Positions 1 through 7,152 of a DNA stretch of 12,155 nt are shown one piece after another (within the stretch, counting starts at the first letter, position 1; the number at the start of each line of letters is the position of its first letter). The notes under the pieces are model-generated. The model saw nothing but the letters and a program-made list of their open reading frames with translations, did not search any database and was not told the DNA's origin. The position numbers and the translations under genes were made by a program. Source of the DNA: Methylovirgula sp. (GTDB taxonomy: Bacteria; Pseudomonadota; Alphaproteobacteria; Rhizobiales; Beijerinckiaceae); contig JASHSW010000218.1 in the NCBI GenBank assembly GCA_030038595.1, positions 1 through 12,155 on the forward strand, read 5' to 3'.

Positions 1-470
1 GTCTCGACATCGCCGAATATCGCCGGCCGGATCCACGCACCGCGCCGTGTCTCGCCAAGGCGGCGGGGCTCTATATGATCTGCACGATCTCGAAACACCG
101 CGCCGAGCGGCGCGGCTATGCCGACGCCATGATGCTCGATTGGCAAGGTCGCGTTGCCGAATGCACGGGTGCCAACATTTTTTTCGGCGTCGACGGCGCG
201 CTGCACACCCCGATCGCCGACTGCTTCCTCGACGGCATCACCCGCCGCACCGTGATCGATCTCGCCCGCCGGCGCGGCATCGAAGTCGTCGAACGGCGCA
301 TCCTGCCCGAAGAGCTCGACAAATTCGAGGAATGTTTCATCACTGGAACCGGTGCGGAAGTCACGCCGGTTTCCGAAATCGGAGCCTATAAATTCACGCC
401 CGGCACCCTGTCGCGCACGTTCGTCGAGGATTATTCGGCAGAAGTTCGCCCGCAGCAGAAGGCGGCCTGA
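1..470 (+). CDS. ilvE: Branched-chain amino acid aminotransferase, C-terminal part (5' end outside window)
   Basis: Fold-type IV PLP aminotransferase that interconverts Val/Leu/Ile and their 2-oxo acids with glutamate in the cytosol. The frame is open from base 3, so the N-terminal half lies outside the window and about 155 residues are visible. The lysine at bases 57-59, in the segment CLAKAAGLYM, aligns with the PLP Schiff-base lysine of the family. Further family blocks follow in order: ISKHRAE, GYADAMMLDW, AECTGANIFF (with the conserved Glu), FLDGITRRTVIDLA and ITGTGAEVTPV near the C-terminus. The usual GTAAE is GTGAE here, a mild change. The gene ends in TGA at 468-470, inside a small GC hairpin. 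Class IV also includes D-amino acid aminotransferase and 4-amino-4-deoxychorismate lyase, but GTxAEVTPV and DGITRRT favour IlvE. Confidence 0.9.
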   Translation, partial: LDIAEYRRPDPRTAPCLAKAAGLYMICTISKHRAERRGYADAMMLDWQGRVAECTGANIFFGVDGALHTPIADCFLDGITRRTVIDLARRRGIEVVERRILPEELDKFEECFITGTGAEVTPVSEIGAYKFTPGTLSRTFVEDYSAEVRPQQKAA

Positions 471-476
471 GCCGCC
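461..476 (+). terminator. Weak terminator-like hairpin at the ilvE stop codon
   Basis: GGCGGC and GCCGCC form a perfect 6-bp stem around a CTGA loop that contains part of the ilvE stop codon. A short T run (CCTTTCG) follows about 5 bases later. The stem is short and the T run is poor, so termination is likely to be partial at best. It lies in the 46-bp gap before the nitronate monooxygenase gene and could separate the two transcription units. Confidence 0.3.
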
Positions 477-516
477 CGGCCTTTCGTGCGCCCTGATTGC
501 TTAGGCGATATTCTGC

Positions 517-1497
517 ATGGCTTTGCGCACGCGGCTCACGCAGCGATTTAAGATCGAGCACCCGATTATTTCGGCGCCGATGGGATTTGTCGCCGGCGGC
601 AGGTTGGCAGCCGCCGTGACGAGTGCCGGCGGCCTCGGCCTGATCGGCGCGGGCTATGGCGACGCCGCTTGGCTCAGGCGCGAATTCGAAGCCGCCGGCA
701 ACGCGCGCGTCGGCTGCGGCTTTATCACGTGGTCGCTCGCCCGGCAGCCGGAGCTGCTCGATCTCGCATTGGCGCACGCGCCCGCGGCGTTGATGTTGTC
801 GTTCGGCGACCCAGGACCCTTCGCCGCAAAGATCAAACGTGCCGGCGTCCCGCTCGTCTGCCAAGTGCAGACTTTGGCGCATGCCCGCCAAGCTGCGGCG
901 GCCGGTGCCGACGTGATCGTCGCAGAAGGCGGCGAGGCGGGCGGCCATGGCGGAACCCGCGCCACACTAACGCTGACGCCGGAAGTTGCCGATCATCTCG
1001 CAGTCGCCGCGCCCGACTGCATGTTGCTTGCTGCCGGCGGAATTGCCGATGGGCGCGGGCTTGCTGCGGCTCTCCTGCTTGGAGCCGATGGCGTACTCAT
1101 CGGCTCGCGCCTCTTGGCGAGCGTTGAGGCGCTCGCACCGGCAGGCTTCGTCGCGGCCATGATAGCCGCCGATGGCGATGCGACGATCCAGACCAAGGTA
1201 ATCGATCGGGTGCGCGGCTACGATTGGCCACCGGGCTTCAGCGGGCGGGCGTTGAAGACGCGTTTCGTCGCCGACTGGCATGGACGCGAGGATGCGCTGC
1301 GTGATCCGGCGACCAAAAGCGCCCAAGCCGAACGCTATTGGCAGGCTTTCCTCGCCGGCGACGCCGAGGAGACGGGCGTGTTCGCGGGCGAGGCGGTGGG
1401 GTTGATCCACGACGCGCCGTCCGCTTCCCGGATCATCGCGAAGATCGTCACGCAGGCCGAAGATCTGCTTTCCGGCGCCTCAAATTTCATCGCTTGA
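517..1497 (+). CDS. Nitronate monooxygenase / 2-nitropropane dioxygenase family FMN protein
   Basis: A 326-residue TIM-barrel flavoprotein of the NMO family, which oxidises alkyl nitronates to carbonyl compounds plus nitrite using FMN and O2. The N-terminus shows the FMN-contacting block PIISAPMGFVAGG (about residues 16-28), followed by SAGGLGLIGAG. QVQTLAHARQAAAAGADVIV leads into EGGEAGGHGG, with the family's active-site histidine at about residue 144. The phosphate-binding half of the barrel follows: LAAGGIADGRG and then LLGADGVLIGSRLLAS (about 171-200). Length is typical. The ATG is preceded by a modest ribosome site (TAGGCGAT). The physiological substrate cannot be read from sequence; detoxification of propionate 3-nitronate is the usual role of class I enzymes, but several related enoyl reductases share this fold. 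Confidence 0.85.
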   Translation: MALRTRLTQRFKIEHPIISAPMGFVAGGRLAAAVTSAGGLGLIGAGYGDAAWLRREFEAAGNARVGCGFITWSLARQPELLDLALAHAPAALMLSFGDPGPFAAKIKRAGVPLVCQVQTLAHARQAAAAGADVIVAEGGEAGGHGGTRATLTLTPEVADHLAVAAPDCMLLAAGGIADGRGLAAALLLGADGVLIGSRLLASVEALAPAGFVAAMIAADGDATIQTKVIDRVRGYDWPPGFSGRALKTRFVADWHGREDALRDPATKSAQAERYWQAFLAGDAEETGVFAGEAVGLIHDAPSASRIIAKIVTQAEDLLSGASNFIA

Positions 1498-1681
1498 AAT
1501 GGAGCTTCGCCTGGAACGCCTTCAGAATCATTGCCCGAATCGCCTGCCGCAGGGCTTTGCACGAAACGTCTTGAATCCCGGCGGCATGGGTGCTCCACTG
1601 CGTAGCTGCTGAAATTTCATCCCGGCTCATATTTTCACCGGTTCGCGGTGGCATCGGCAGGGCGAAAGCCATCGATACCAT
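1487..1681 (-). CDS. Possible small hypothetical protein (doubtful)
   Basis: This minus-strand frame of 64 residues from ATG 1681 fills most of the 285-bp gap between the nitronate monooxygenase and CYTH-CHAD genes. Its stop overlaps the end of the nitronate monooxygenase gene by 11 bp, tail to tail. A shorter version starting at ATG 1630 (MSRDEISAATQW..., 47 residues) has the better ribosome site, GGTGA five bases upstream. The C-terminal half is basic and probably helical (KALRQAIRAMILKAFQAK). I recognise no family, membrane segment or motif. Third-position GC looks roughly like that of neighbouring genes, but chance ORFs of this size are common in GC-rich DNA. Apart from this frame I see nothing in the gap. 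Confidence 0.25.
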   Translation of the reverse strand: MVSMAFALPMPPRTGENMSRDEISAATQWSTHAAGIQDVSCKALRQAIRAMILKAFQAKLHFKR

Positions 1682-1782
1682 CAAATTCGCAACTTAACCC
1701 TTTGTTTTGGCCGGAAGTCTGGCTGAAATCGGCGGGACGGGGGGTGAGGCGCGGCCGTGTTGCATGATCGGCGTAGAGTACG

Positions 1783-3345
1783 ATGCGTCGGATCCGCGAA
1801 ATCGCGTGCAGGTTTGATCTCGACCCGCAGGACTGCGCTTGGTTGCAGGACAGCCTCGCGCGATTGGGCGCGAGCCGAGCCGAGGAGACGCGGGATTTTG
1901 CGCTCTACCTCGACACGCAGCAAACCGAGATTGGCAACCACGGCCTCGCTTTTTCCATCCGCCGCAGCGGCGAAATTGCCCCCGAAGATCTGAAATCGGG
2001 CGTGGCCAGCGCCGCCGCCGGCCTGCCCGAACCACCGGGCTGGGTCAAATGCGTCGAACCGCTTTCCGCGGCGACCCCGGGCCATGCGCGCCGTTGGCTC
2101 GGCTCGTTCCTATGCCAACGCGATGCGTTGCAGAGCCTGCGCATTGTCTTCCAGATCGAGACGCAGGCGAGCTGCTGGAACGTGCGCGCCGGCCAAGCCG
2201 ACGTTGCAATTCGTATCGAACGCGCCCGGATTAGCGCAAACCGCAGTCAGGCATCGTTCGTAACCGCCGCATTCCTTTGCAAGGCCGAACCGGCGGATTT
2301 TTTCCGGCTGCTGGCGGATATTTCGCCCAAATTGCGGATGAGTGCCGCAGGGATGGCGCTCCGCGGTTATCGCTTTTGCGCGATCCTCCGCGAATCCCAT
2401 ATCACAGCCTTCGCGCCGAAACTCACGACCAGCATGGATGCCGCAACGGCATTTCGGAGCATTACGCGCGTCTGCATCGACCATTTCCTGTTGAACGAGG
2501 CCGCGGTCCGCATGCAACACGACCGCGAAGCAGTGCATCAATGCCGCATCGCCCTGCGCCGGCTGTCGACGAGTCTGCGGTTGTTTTCTTCGCTCGTCTC
2601 CGGCCCCGGACGCGACGCTTTGCGGCCCGATCTCAAATGGCTTAGGACGTATCTGCGGAAGGCGCGCGACCTTGATGTGTTGATCGCCGACGTGATCGCG
2701 CCGGCGATCGGCAGGAACCCGCCCGATGCAACCGCGCGCCTTCTGCGCGGCATTGAGGTGCGCCGCGATTCGGCCTATGCCGAGCTTGCCGCGGCGCTTG
2801 CGGCGCCCCAGACCGCAGAATTGTTGTTACGCATCGTCACATGGATTGAAGCCGGCGACTGGGGTCTCGATCCTCGGCGCGAAATTCAGCGGCGCGAGAA
2901 AATCGCCCGTTTCGCCGCACGCAAGCTCGCCAAAGCCTCCCACAAGTTCATAGAGCGTTGCGCGCACCTGGAAGAGGCAACCCAGGAGCAGCGGCATCAG
3001 GTCAGAATCCGCGCCAAGAACTTGCGTTACAGCAGCGAATTCTTCGAGGCGCTGGTCGAAACGCCCGGCAAGCCCGCACGTCGGAAGACTGCGCACAAAA
3101 GATTCCAGGCTTGCATCGCCGCCCTTAAGGATCTGCAGGCCGTCTTGGGCAAGCAGAACGATGTGCGGATGGCGCAGCGCTTCCTCGCGTCTCTGGCCCA
3201 GGAGCTCGGCGCGGACCGGGGCGCCGACGAGGCGATCGAGGCTCTTGTCGCCGTCATCGATGCTTCCGAAACGGAATTCCAGCGCAAAGCCGCGAAGGCG
3301 CGGCGGGCTTTGGCCGCAGTCAAGCCGTTTTGGAGCGAATTCTAG
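1783..3345 (+). CDS. CYTH-CHAD domain protein with degenerate CYTH domain
   Basis: A 520-residue two-domain protein. Residues 1 to about 215 resemble a CYTH (triphosphate tunnel) domain: YLDTQQTEIGNHGLAFSIRR matches the family's YxDT...LxxxGxxLRxRR block. However, the ExExK signature reads EIACR at residues 6-10, and the later acidic ExE strand reads TAAFLCK. Residues from about 235 to the end are a good CHAD domain, an all-helical polyphosphate-binding fold: HDREAVHQCRIALRRL with His246 and His252, LRTYLRKARDLDVLI, and a second HQVRIRAKNLRY helix at His405. ATG 1783 is the earliest possible start because an in-frame TAG lies at 1774. CYTH-CHAD proteins are usually discussed as triphosphatases or polyphosphate-granule proteins. 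I infer the CYTH half is inactive here and that CHAD carries the function, probably polyphosphate binding. Confidence 0.82.
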   Translation: MRRIREIACRFDLDPQDCAWLQDSLARLGASRAEETRDFALYLDTQQTEIGNHGLAFSIRRSGEIAPEDLKSGVASAAAGLPEPPGWVKCVEPLSAATPGHARRWLGSFLCQRDALQSLRIVFQIETQASCWNVRAGQADVAIRIERARISANRSQASFVTAAFLCKAEPADFFRLLADISPKLRMSAAGMALRGYRFCAILRESHITAFAPKLTTSMDAATAFRSITRVCIDHFLLNEAAVRMQHDREAVHQCRIALRRLSTSLRLFSSLVSGPGRDALRPDLKWLRTYLRKARDLDVLIADVIAPAIGRNPPDATARLLRGIEVRRDSAYAELAAALAAPQTAELLLRIVTWIEAGDWGLDPRREIQRREKIARFAARKLAKASHKFIERCAHLEEATQEQRHQVRIRAKNLRYSSEFFEALVETPGKPARRKTAHKRFQACIAALKDLQAVLGKQNDVRMAQRFLASLAQELGADRGADEAIEALVAVIDASETEFQRKAAKARRALAAVKPFWSEF

Positions 3346-3366
3346 CGAGCCGCGATAACGACGGCA

Positions 3367-3378
3367 CTTCAATTGAAG
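3367..3378. promoter_or_regulatory. 12-bp perfect palindrome upstream of manC
   Basis: CTTCAATTGAAG is a perfect dyad in the 154-bp gap between the CYTH-CHAD gene and the GDP-mannose gene, about 120 bp before the latter's start. An AT-richer stretch follows it. It could be half of an operator or promoter region, but I see no convincing -35/-10 pair nearby and a 12-bp palindrome can arise by chance. The rest of the gap shows nothing I can name. Confidence 0.2.
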
Positions 3379-3499
3379 ATTAAGTTCGTTGCTATTCGTG
3401 AAACTGGCGCACCTATTCAGGGGGCCGGCAAGCGGCTAGTATTGCGCGAAGATAAAAGGGTCTGCCAAGCCGGCGAAAATCTATCGCGACGGGGGCAAA

Positions 3500-4912
3500 G
3501 TGTTGCGAATCCTTCCGATCGTCATGTGCGGCGGCTCCGGCACACGGGTCTGGCCGGAATCGCGGGAGAGTCTTCCCAAGCAATTCATTCCGCTCCTCGG
3601 CACGCGCTCGACCTTCCAGATGGCGATCGAGAATTTGGCCGATCCGCTGTTTGAGATGCCGATCGTCATTTCCAACCAGGATTATCGTTTTCTGCTCGCC
3701 GAGCAGCTAAAGGAGATCGACCGCGAAGTCCGTGTCGTGTTGGAGCCGCTGCGCCGCGATTCCGGGCCTGCCGTTGCGGTAGGCACCGAACTCGCGGTGG
3801 AGGCCGATCCCGGGACGATCGTCGCGGTGCTCGCCGCCGATCATATGGTGAAGGACCGCGAAGGTTTCGTCGAATCTTGCCGGCAAGCGGCGGCAGCCGC
3901 GGCAGCCGGCTATATCGTGACGCTCGGAATCAAGCCCAGCGACCCGGCGACTTGCTACGGCTACATCAAAACCGGCAAAGCGGTGGTCGAGAACGGCACG
4001 GTTCTCAAGGTCGAAGCTTTTGTCGAGAAGCCGGACGCCGCGACCGCGGCGAAATATCTTGCCGCGGGAAGCTTGTGGAATGCCGGGAATTTCTTCTTCC
4101 GTGCCGACGTCATGCAGGAGGAACTGCGCCGCTATGCGCCAGCGATCCTCGACGCTGCCTGCGAATCCTTGGCAAAGGCGCGTCGCGATCTCGGATTTCT
4201 CCTTCTCGACCGCGAATCCTTCGCGTGCGCGCCGAAAATATCAATCGACTACGCCGTCATGGAGCAAACCGAGAAAGCCGCGGTCGTACCCGCCGACATC
4301 GGCTGGTCGGACGTCGGAACTTGGGCCGCCGTCTGCGAACTGTCGCAATGCGACAGCAACGGCAACTCGATCCGTGGCCAAGGCGTGATCATGGACGCGC
4401 GGAACGTTCACATTCGCTCCGACGAGCAGCTGACGAGCGTCGTCGGCGTCGACAATGTCGTCGTCGTCACCACGCAAGACGCAGTGCTCGTTCTCGACCG
4501 GGCGCACGGCGACAAGGTCAAACAACTCGTCGACCGGCTGAAAGCCGAAAACCGCCGCGAAGCGCTGGAACACAAGAGGTGCTATCGGCCTTGGGGCTAT
4601 TTCCAAGCGGTCGACCAAGGTGCGCGCTATCAGGTCAAGCGCATCGTCGTAAAGCCGGGCGCCAGATTGTCGTTGCAGAAACACTTCCATCGCGCCGAAC
4701 ATTGGATCGTCGTGCGCGGCACCGCGGAAGTTACGCGCAACGACGAAGTCGTTCACGTTCACGAGAACGAGTCGATCTACCTGCCGATCGGGACGATTCA
4801 CCGCATGGCCAACCCAGGCAAGATCGACCTCGAGCTGATCGAAGTGCAGACCGGCTCTTACCTCGGCGAAGACGACATCGTCCGCATCGAGGATATTTAT
4901 AATCGTGTGTGA
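3500..4912 (+). CDS. manC: Mannose-1-phosphate guanylyltransferase / mannose-6-phosphate isomerase (bifunctional)
   Basis: A 470-residue cytosolic enzyme that makes GDP-mannose from mannose-1-phosphate and GTP. A C-terminal type II phosphomannose isomerase module converts fructose-6-phosphate to mannose-6-phosphate. The nucleotidyltransferase domain shows GGSGTRVWPESR (residues 11-22) with PKQF at 26-29, EPLRRDSGPA, FVEKP (174-178), WNAGNFFF, SIDYAVME and WSDVGTW. The cupin isomerase part has RPWGYF, LSLQKHFHRAEHW with metal-ligand candidates His395, His397 and His401, ENESIYLPIGTIHR, and IEVQTGSYLGEDDIVR. Length is typical. The start is GTG 3500 with GGGGG four bases upstream; TTG 3503 is the alternative. 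No in-frame ATG exists between the upstream stop at 3437 and this point. No phosphomannomutase gene is adjacent. The product feeds exopolysaccharide, O-antigen or fucose/rhamnose-type sugar synthesis. Confidence 0.95.
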   Translation: MLRILPIVMCGGSGTRVWPESRESLPKQFIPLLGTRSTFQMAIENLADPLFEMPIVISNQDYRFLLAEQLKEIDREVRVVLEPLRRDSGPAVAVGTELAVEADPGTIVAVLAADHMVKDREGFVESCRQAAAAAAAGYIVTLGIKPSDPATCYGYIKTGKAVVENGTVLKVEAFVEKPDAATAAKYLAAGSLWNAGNFFFRADVMQEELRRYAPAILDAACESLAKARRDLGFLLLDRESFACAPKISIDYAVMEQTEKAAVVPADIGWSDVGTWAAVCELSQCDSNGNSIRGQGVIMDARNVHIRSDEQLTSVVGVDNVVVVTTQDAVLVLDRAHGDKVKQLVDRLKAENRREALEHKRCYRPWGYFQAVDQGARYQVKRIVVKPGARLSLQKHFHRAEHWIVVRGTAEVTRNDEVVHVHENESIYLPIGTIHRMANPGKIDLELIEVQTGSYLGEDDIVRIEDIYNRV

Positions 4913-4950
4913 AGCAGCATTCGCGCCGGCCGTTTACCAATCATTCACCG

Positions 4951-5000
4951 CAAAAATTAAGATTATTACTTTACTTACCACAAACGATAGTTGTTAAGAC
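4951..5000 (+). promoter_or_regulatory. AT-rich promoter-like region before the L,D-transpeptidase gene
   Basis: These 50 bases are only about 26% GC, in sharp contrast with the surrounding DNA, and lie directly upstream of a secreted-enzyme gene. A TATTAC at 4964-4969 could serve as a -10, but no good -35 sits 16-18 bases before it, so I do not assign a sigma factor. The position and composition favour a promoter for the gene at 5058, giving a leader of roughly 70-90 bases. Confidence 0.3.
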
Positions 5001-5020
5001 TTGCGCGATGTTTTCGCTTA

Positions 5021-5044
5021 CCATGTAATCCTTCGGATTCATGG
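5021..5044 (+). promoter_or_regulatory. Leader hairpin touching the ribosome site of the L,D-transpeptidase gene
   Basis: CCATG-T-AATCC and GGATT-CATGG pair in a 10-bp stem with one bulged T and a TTC loop. It ends 13 bases before the ATG at 5058. The last two G of the right arm (5043-5044) are also the first bases of GGTGG, the best ribosome-binding candidate. If transcribed, the hairpin could limit ribosome access. No riboswitch family is recognised. Confidence 0.4.
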
Positions 5045-5057
5045 TGGTTTCGCGCAA

Positions 5058-5768
5058 ATGATCAAACCTTTCGTTCTCCTGATCGGTTCTGTTCTGGTCT
5101 TTTTGCCACATGCCGCCTTCGCGGCCGGCGACTACGGCGGCGGGTTCCTCGAATTTCTGCTCACCAGCGGCGACCCGCACGGCCAAGTCGGGTCGGCCGA
5201 TGCCCAAGCGGTTCACGAGGAACGCATGCCGGCCGATCCGGCGACGGCAACGCAGGTGCCGGTAGAGCCTTCCTCTTACAGCGCCATGGCCGAGCCCGGC
5301 GCGTCGCAATCGCAACCGGCCGTCGACCCCGTCTACCTGCGCCAGGAAGTCGATTACCACGGCCCGGTGAAGCCCGGCACGATCATCATCGACACGCCGA
5401 ACCGGTTCCTGTTCCTCGTCGAGAAGGACGGCAAGGCGCTGCGCTACGGAATCGGCGTCGGGCGCCCCGGATTCGAGTGGGCGGGCGTCAAGACGATCAG
5501 CCGCAAGGCCGAGTGGCCGGCTTGGAATCCGCCGCCGGACATGCTGAAGCGGCGGCCCGATCTGCCGACGCATATGGCCGGCGGACCCGACAATCCGCTA
5601 GGCGCCCGGGCCCTCTACCTTGGATCTTCGCTCTACCGCATCCACGGAACGAACCAGCCCTGGACGATCGGCGCCAACGTGTCTTCGGGCTGTATTCGCA
5701 TGATGAACGACGACGTGATCGATCTCTATAATCACGTCCACGTCGGCACCAAAGTCGTCGTCATGTGA
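5058..5768 (+). CDS. L,D-transpeptidase, YkuD family, secreted
   Basis: A 236-residue exported peptidoglycan-modifying enzyme. The start at 5058 gives a clean Sec signal peptide: MIK, a hydrophobic core FVLLIGSVLVF, and a likely cleavage after AFA near residue 22. A low-complexity Pro/Ala/Ser/Gln linker (to about residue 95) precedes the YkuD domain (about 106-236). Domain marks are GTIIIDTPNRFLFL, GVGRPGFEWAGVKTI, WPAWNPPPDM, HGTN with His196, and SSGCIRM with the nucleophile Cys212 and Arg214. The family forms 3-3 cross-links between diaminopimelate residues or attaches proteins to peptidoglycan, acting in the periplasm. The catalytic triad region is intact. The gene has its own AT-rich leader and overlaps the oppositely oriented otsA by 8 bp at its end. 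Confidence 0.92.
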   Translation: MIKPFVLLIGSVLVFLPHAAFAAGDYGGGFLEFLLTSGDPHGQVGSADAQAVHEERMPADPATATQVPVEPSSYSAMAEPGASQSQPAVDPVYLRQEVDYHGPVKPGTIIIDTPNRFLFLVEKDGKALRYGIGVGRPGFEWAGVKTISRKAEWPAWNPPPDMLKRRPDLPTHMAGGPDNPLGARALYLGSSLYRIHGTNQPWTIGANVSSGCIRMMNDDVIDLYNHVHVGTKVVVM

Positions 5769-7152
5769 CTGGACTGCCGTCATTCGAGCCCGCCGACAAT
5801 GCCGCGATGAAATCGCGGCAATAGGTCGCCGCTGTGGTCTGGCAGATCTTCTCGAAGAGTTTTTCGTAGCGCGCCTTGCGTTCGTCGAGCGGCATGATCA
5901 GCGCCTGATGCATGGCCTCGGTAATCTCGTCGGGGTCGTGCGGATTGATGATGATCGCCTCGGTCATTTCCTCGGCCGCGCCGGCAAAGCGCGACAACAC
6001 AAGGACGCCCGGATCTTCCGGATCTTGCGCGGCGATATATTCCTTGGCGACGAGATTCATGCCGTCGCGCAGCGGGGTGACGAGCCCGACGCGCGCCTGG
6101 CGGTGGAAGCCGGCAAGGCTCGAGCGGGTGACGGCGCGCGTCATATAGCGCAACGGCACCCAATCGAATTCGGCGTGCCGGCCGTTGATTTCGCCCGCTA
6201 GCCGATCGAGCTCGCGCTTCAAGCGCTGATACTCGGTCACGTCTTCGCGCGAACGCGCCGCGACTTGCAGATAGGTGACCTTCAGCCGATGCTCGGGGAA
6301 CCGGTCGAGCAGATGTCCGAATGCCTCGAAACGGTTCGGCAGGCCTTTCGAGTAATCCAAGCGATCGACGCCGATCATCAGGGCGCGGCCCTGCACGCTT
6401 TCGTCGAGGCGGTGCGCGGCACGGCCCTGGATCGCCTTCTTTGCCTGCCGCGCAAAGGCGCGCGTGTCGATGCCGATCGGCATCGCCGCTACTTGGACCG
6501 AATGGCCGTCGATGACGATGGGCGAGCCGGGCTGATGCGCGATATTAAGGAACCCCAACAGGCAATCTTCAAAATCATGAAGATGCTGACGCGCCTGAAA
6601 GCCGACCACATCGTAGGTGCAGAGCATGCGAAGCAAAGCTTCGGCGGGCGGCAGCACGGCAAATAGGCTGGCCGGCACGAACGGCACATGGAGAAAGAAG
6701 CCGATGCGGTTTTTGACCCCGAGCGCGCGCAATGCCATGCCCAGCGGGATCAGATGATAATCGTGCACCCAAATGAGGTCGGTGGGCTTGAGAAGCGGCA
6801 CCAGCGCCTTCGCATAGGTGCGGTTGACGTCGAGATAGGCTTCGAAATCCTCGCGATCGAATTCAAGTAGCCCCGGTTGGAAGTGCAACAGCGGCCAGAG
6901 CACGGAATTGGCGAAGCCGACGTAAAAACGCTTGTAGTCGTCTTCGGAGAGATCAATGGTCGCGAAATTGAACTTCCCGGACGGCTCGATCTTCGCAGTC
7001 GTGTTCGTCTCGGCGGCGATTTCGCCGCTCCAGCCGAGCCATAACGCGCCGTTCTTGAAGACGTCGCGCAGCGCCACCGTCAGCCCGCCGGCGCGCGCCC
7101 CGCGGAACGAAGGTACCGGGACGCGGTTCGATACGATCACGACGCGCGCCAT
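5761..7152 (-). CDS. otsA: Alpha,alpha-trehalose-phosphate synthase (UDP-forming type), GT20
   Basis: A 463-residue cytosolic glycosyltransferase that joins glucose from a nucleotide sugar to glucose-6-phosphate, giving trehalose-6-phosphate. Visible GT20 blocks are SNRVPVP at the N-terminus, ARAGGLTVAL, WLGWSGE, WVHDYHL with Asp131, RIGFFLHVPFVP, VDRLDYSKG with the donor-binding pair Arg264 and Lys269, then LVTPLRDGMNLVAKEYIA and LSRFAGAAEEM. Length is close to that of E. coli OtsA. The start at 7152 is set by a strong ribosome site (GGGAGGAGG) and by the MARVVIVSNR beginning; 28 further in-frame residues upstream are rejected. It is the last gene of otsB-GH15-otsA and overlaps the GH15 gene by 16 bp, so translation is probably coupled. 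The distal end overlaps the L,D-transpeptidase gene. Confidence 0.95.
   Translation of the reverse strand: MARVVIVSNRVPVPSFRGARAGGLTVALRDVFKNGALWLGWSGEIAAETNTTAKIEPSGKFNFATIDLSEDDYKRFYVGFANSVLWPLLHFQPGLLEFDREDFEAYLDVNRTYAKALVPLLKPTDLIWVHDYHLIPLGMALRALGVKNRIGFFLHVPFVPASLFAVLPPAEALLRMLCTYDVVGFQARQHLHDFEDCLLGFLNIAHQPGSPIVIDGHSVQVAAMPIGIDTRAFARQAKKAIQGRAAHRLDESVQGRALMIGVDRLDYSKGLPNRFEAFGHLLDRFPEHRLKVTYLQVAARSREDVTEYQRLKRELDRLAGEINGRHAEFDWVPLRYMTRAVTRSSLAGFHRQARVGLVTPLRDGMNLVAKEYIAAQDPEDPGVLVLSRFAGAAEEMTEAIIINPHDPDEITEAMHQALIMPLDERKARYEKLFEKICQTTAATYCRDFIAALSAGSNDGSPVT
5800..5820. terminator. Perfect 9-bp hairpin between convergent ldt and otsA ends
   Basis: TGCCGCGAT and ATCGCGGCA form a perfect 9-bp stem with a GAA loop. 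It lies 31 bp after the L,D-transpeptidase stop on the plus strand and inside the last codons of otsA (CRDFIAA) on the minus strand. Neither side has a T run, so it is not a standard intrinsic terminator. It may protect 3' ends or pause polymerase between the convergent genes. The same bases also encode protein, so it could be incidental. Confidence 0.3.

Noticed and set aside
345..371. GGAAC-N17-CGGTT inside ilvE as a second EcfG promoter
   Set aside because: The -10 box is CGGT rather than CGTT and the site is inside a coding region with no gene start close by.
3877..4902. 341-codon plus-strand frame within manC
   Set aside because: Arg-rich translation in another frame of a well-supported gene; no independent support.
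4957..4998. CtrA-type site (TTAA-N7-TTAA) in the AT-rich leader before the L,D-transpeptidase
   Set aside because: Two TTAA copies are present, but their spacing is far from 7 bases, so the match is not supported.
5001..5057. TTG 5001 as start of the L,D-transpeptidase
   Set aside because: It would bury the signal peptide behind 19 residues and run through the leader hairpin; ATG 5058 gives a normal Sec signal.
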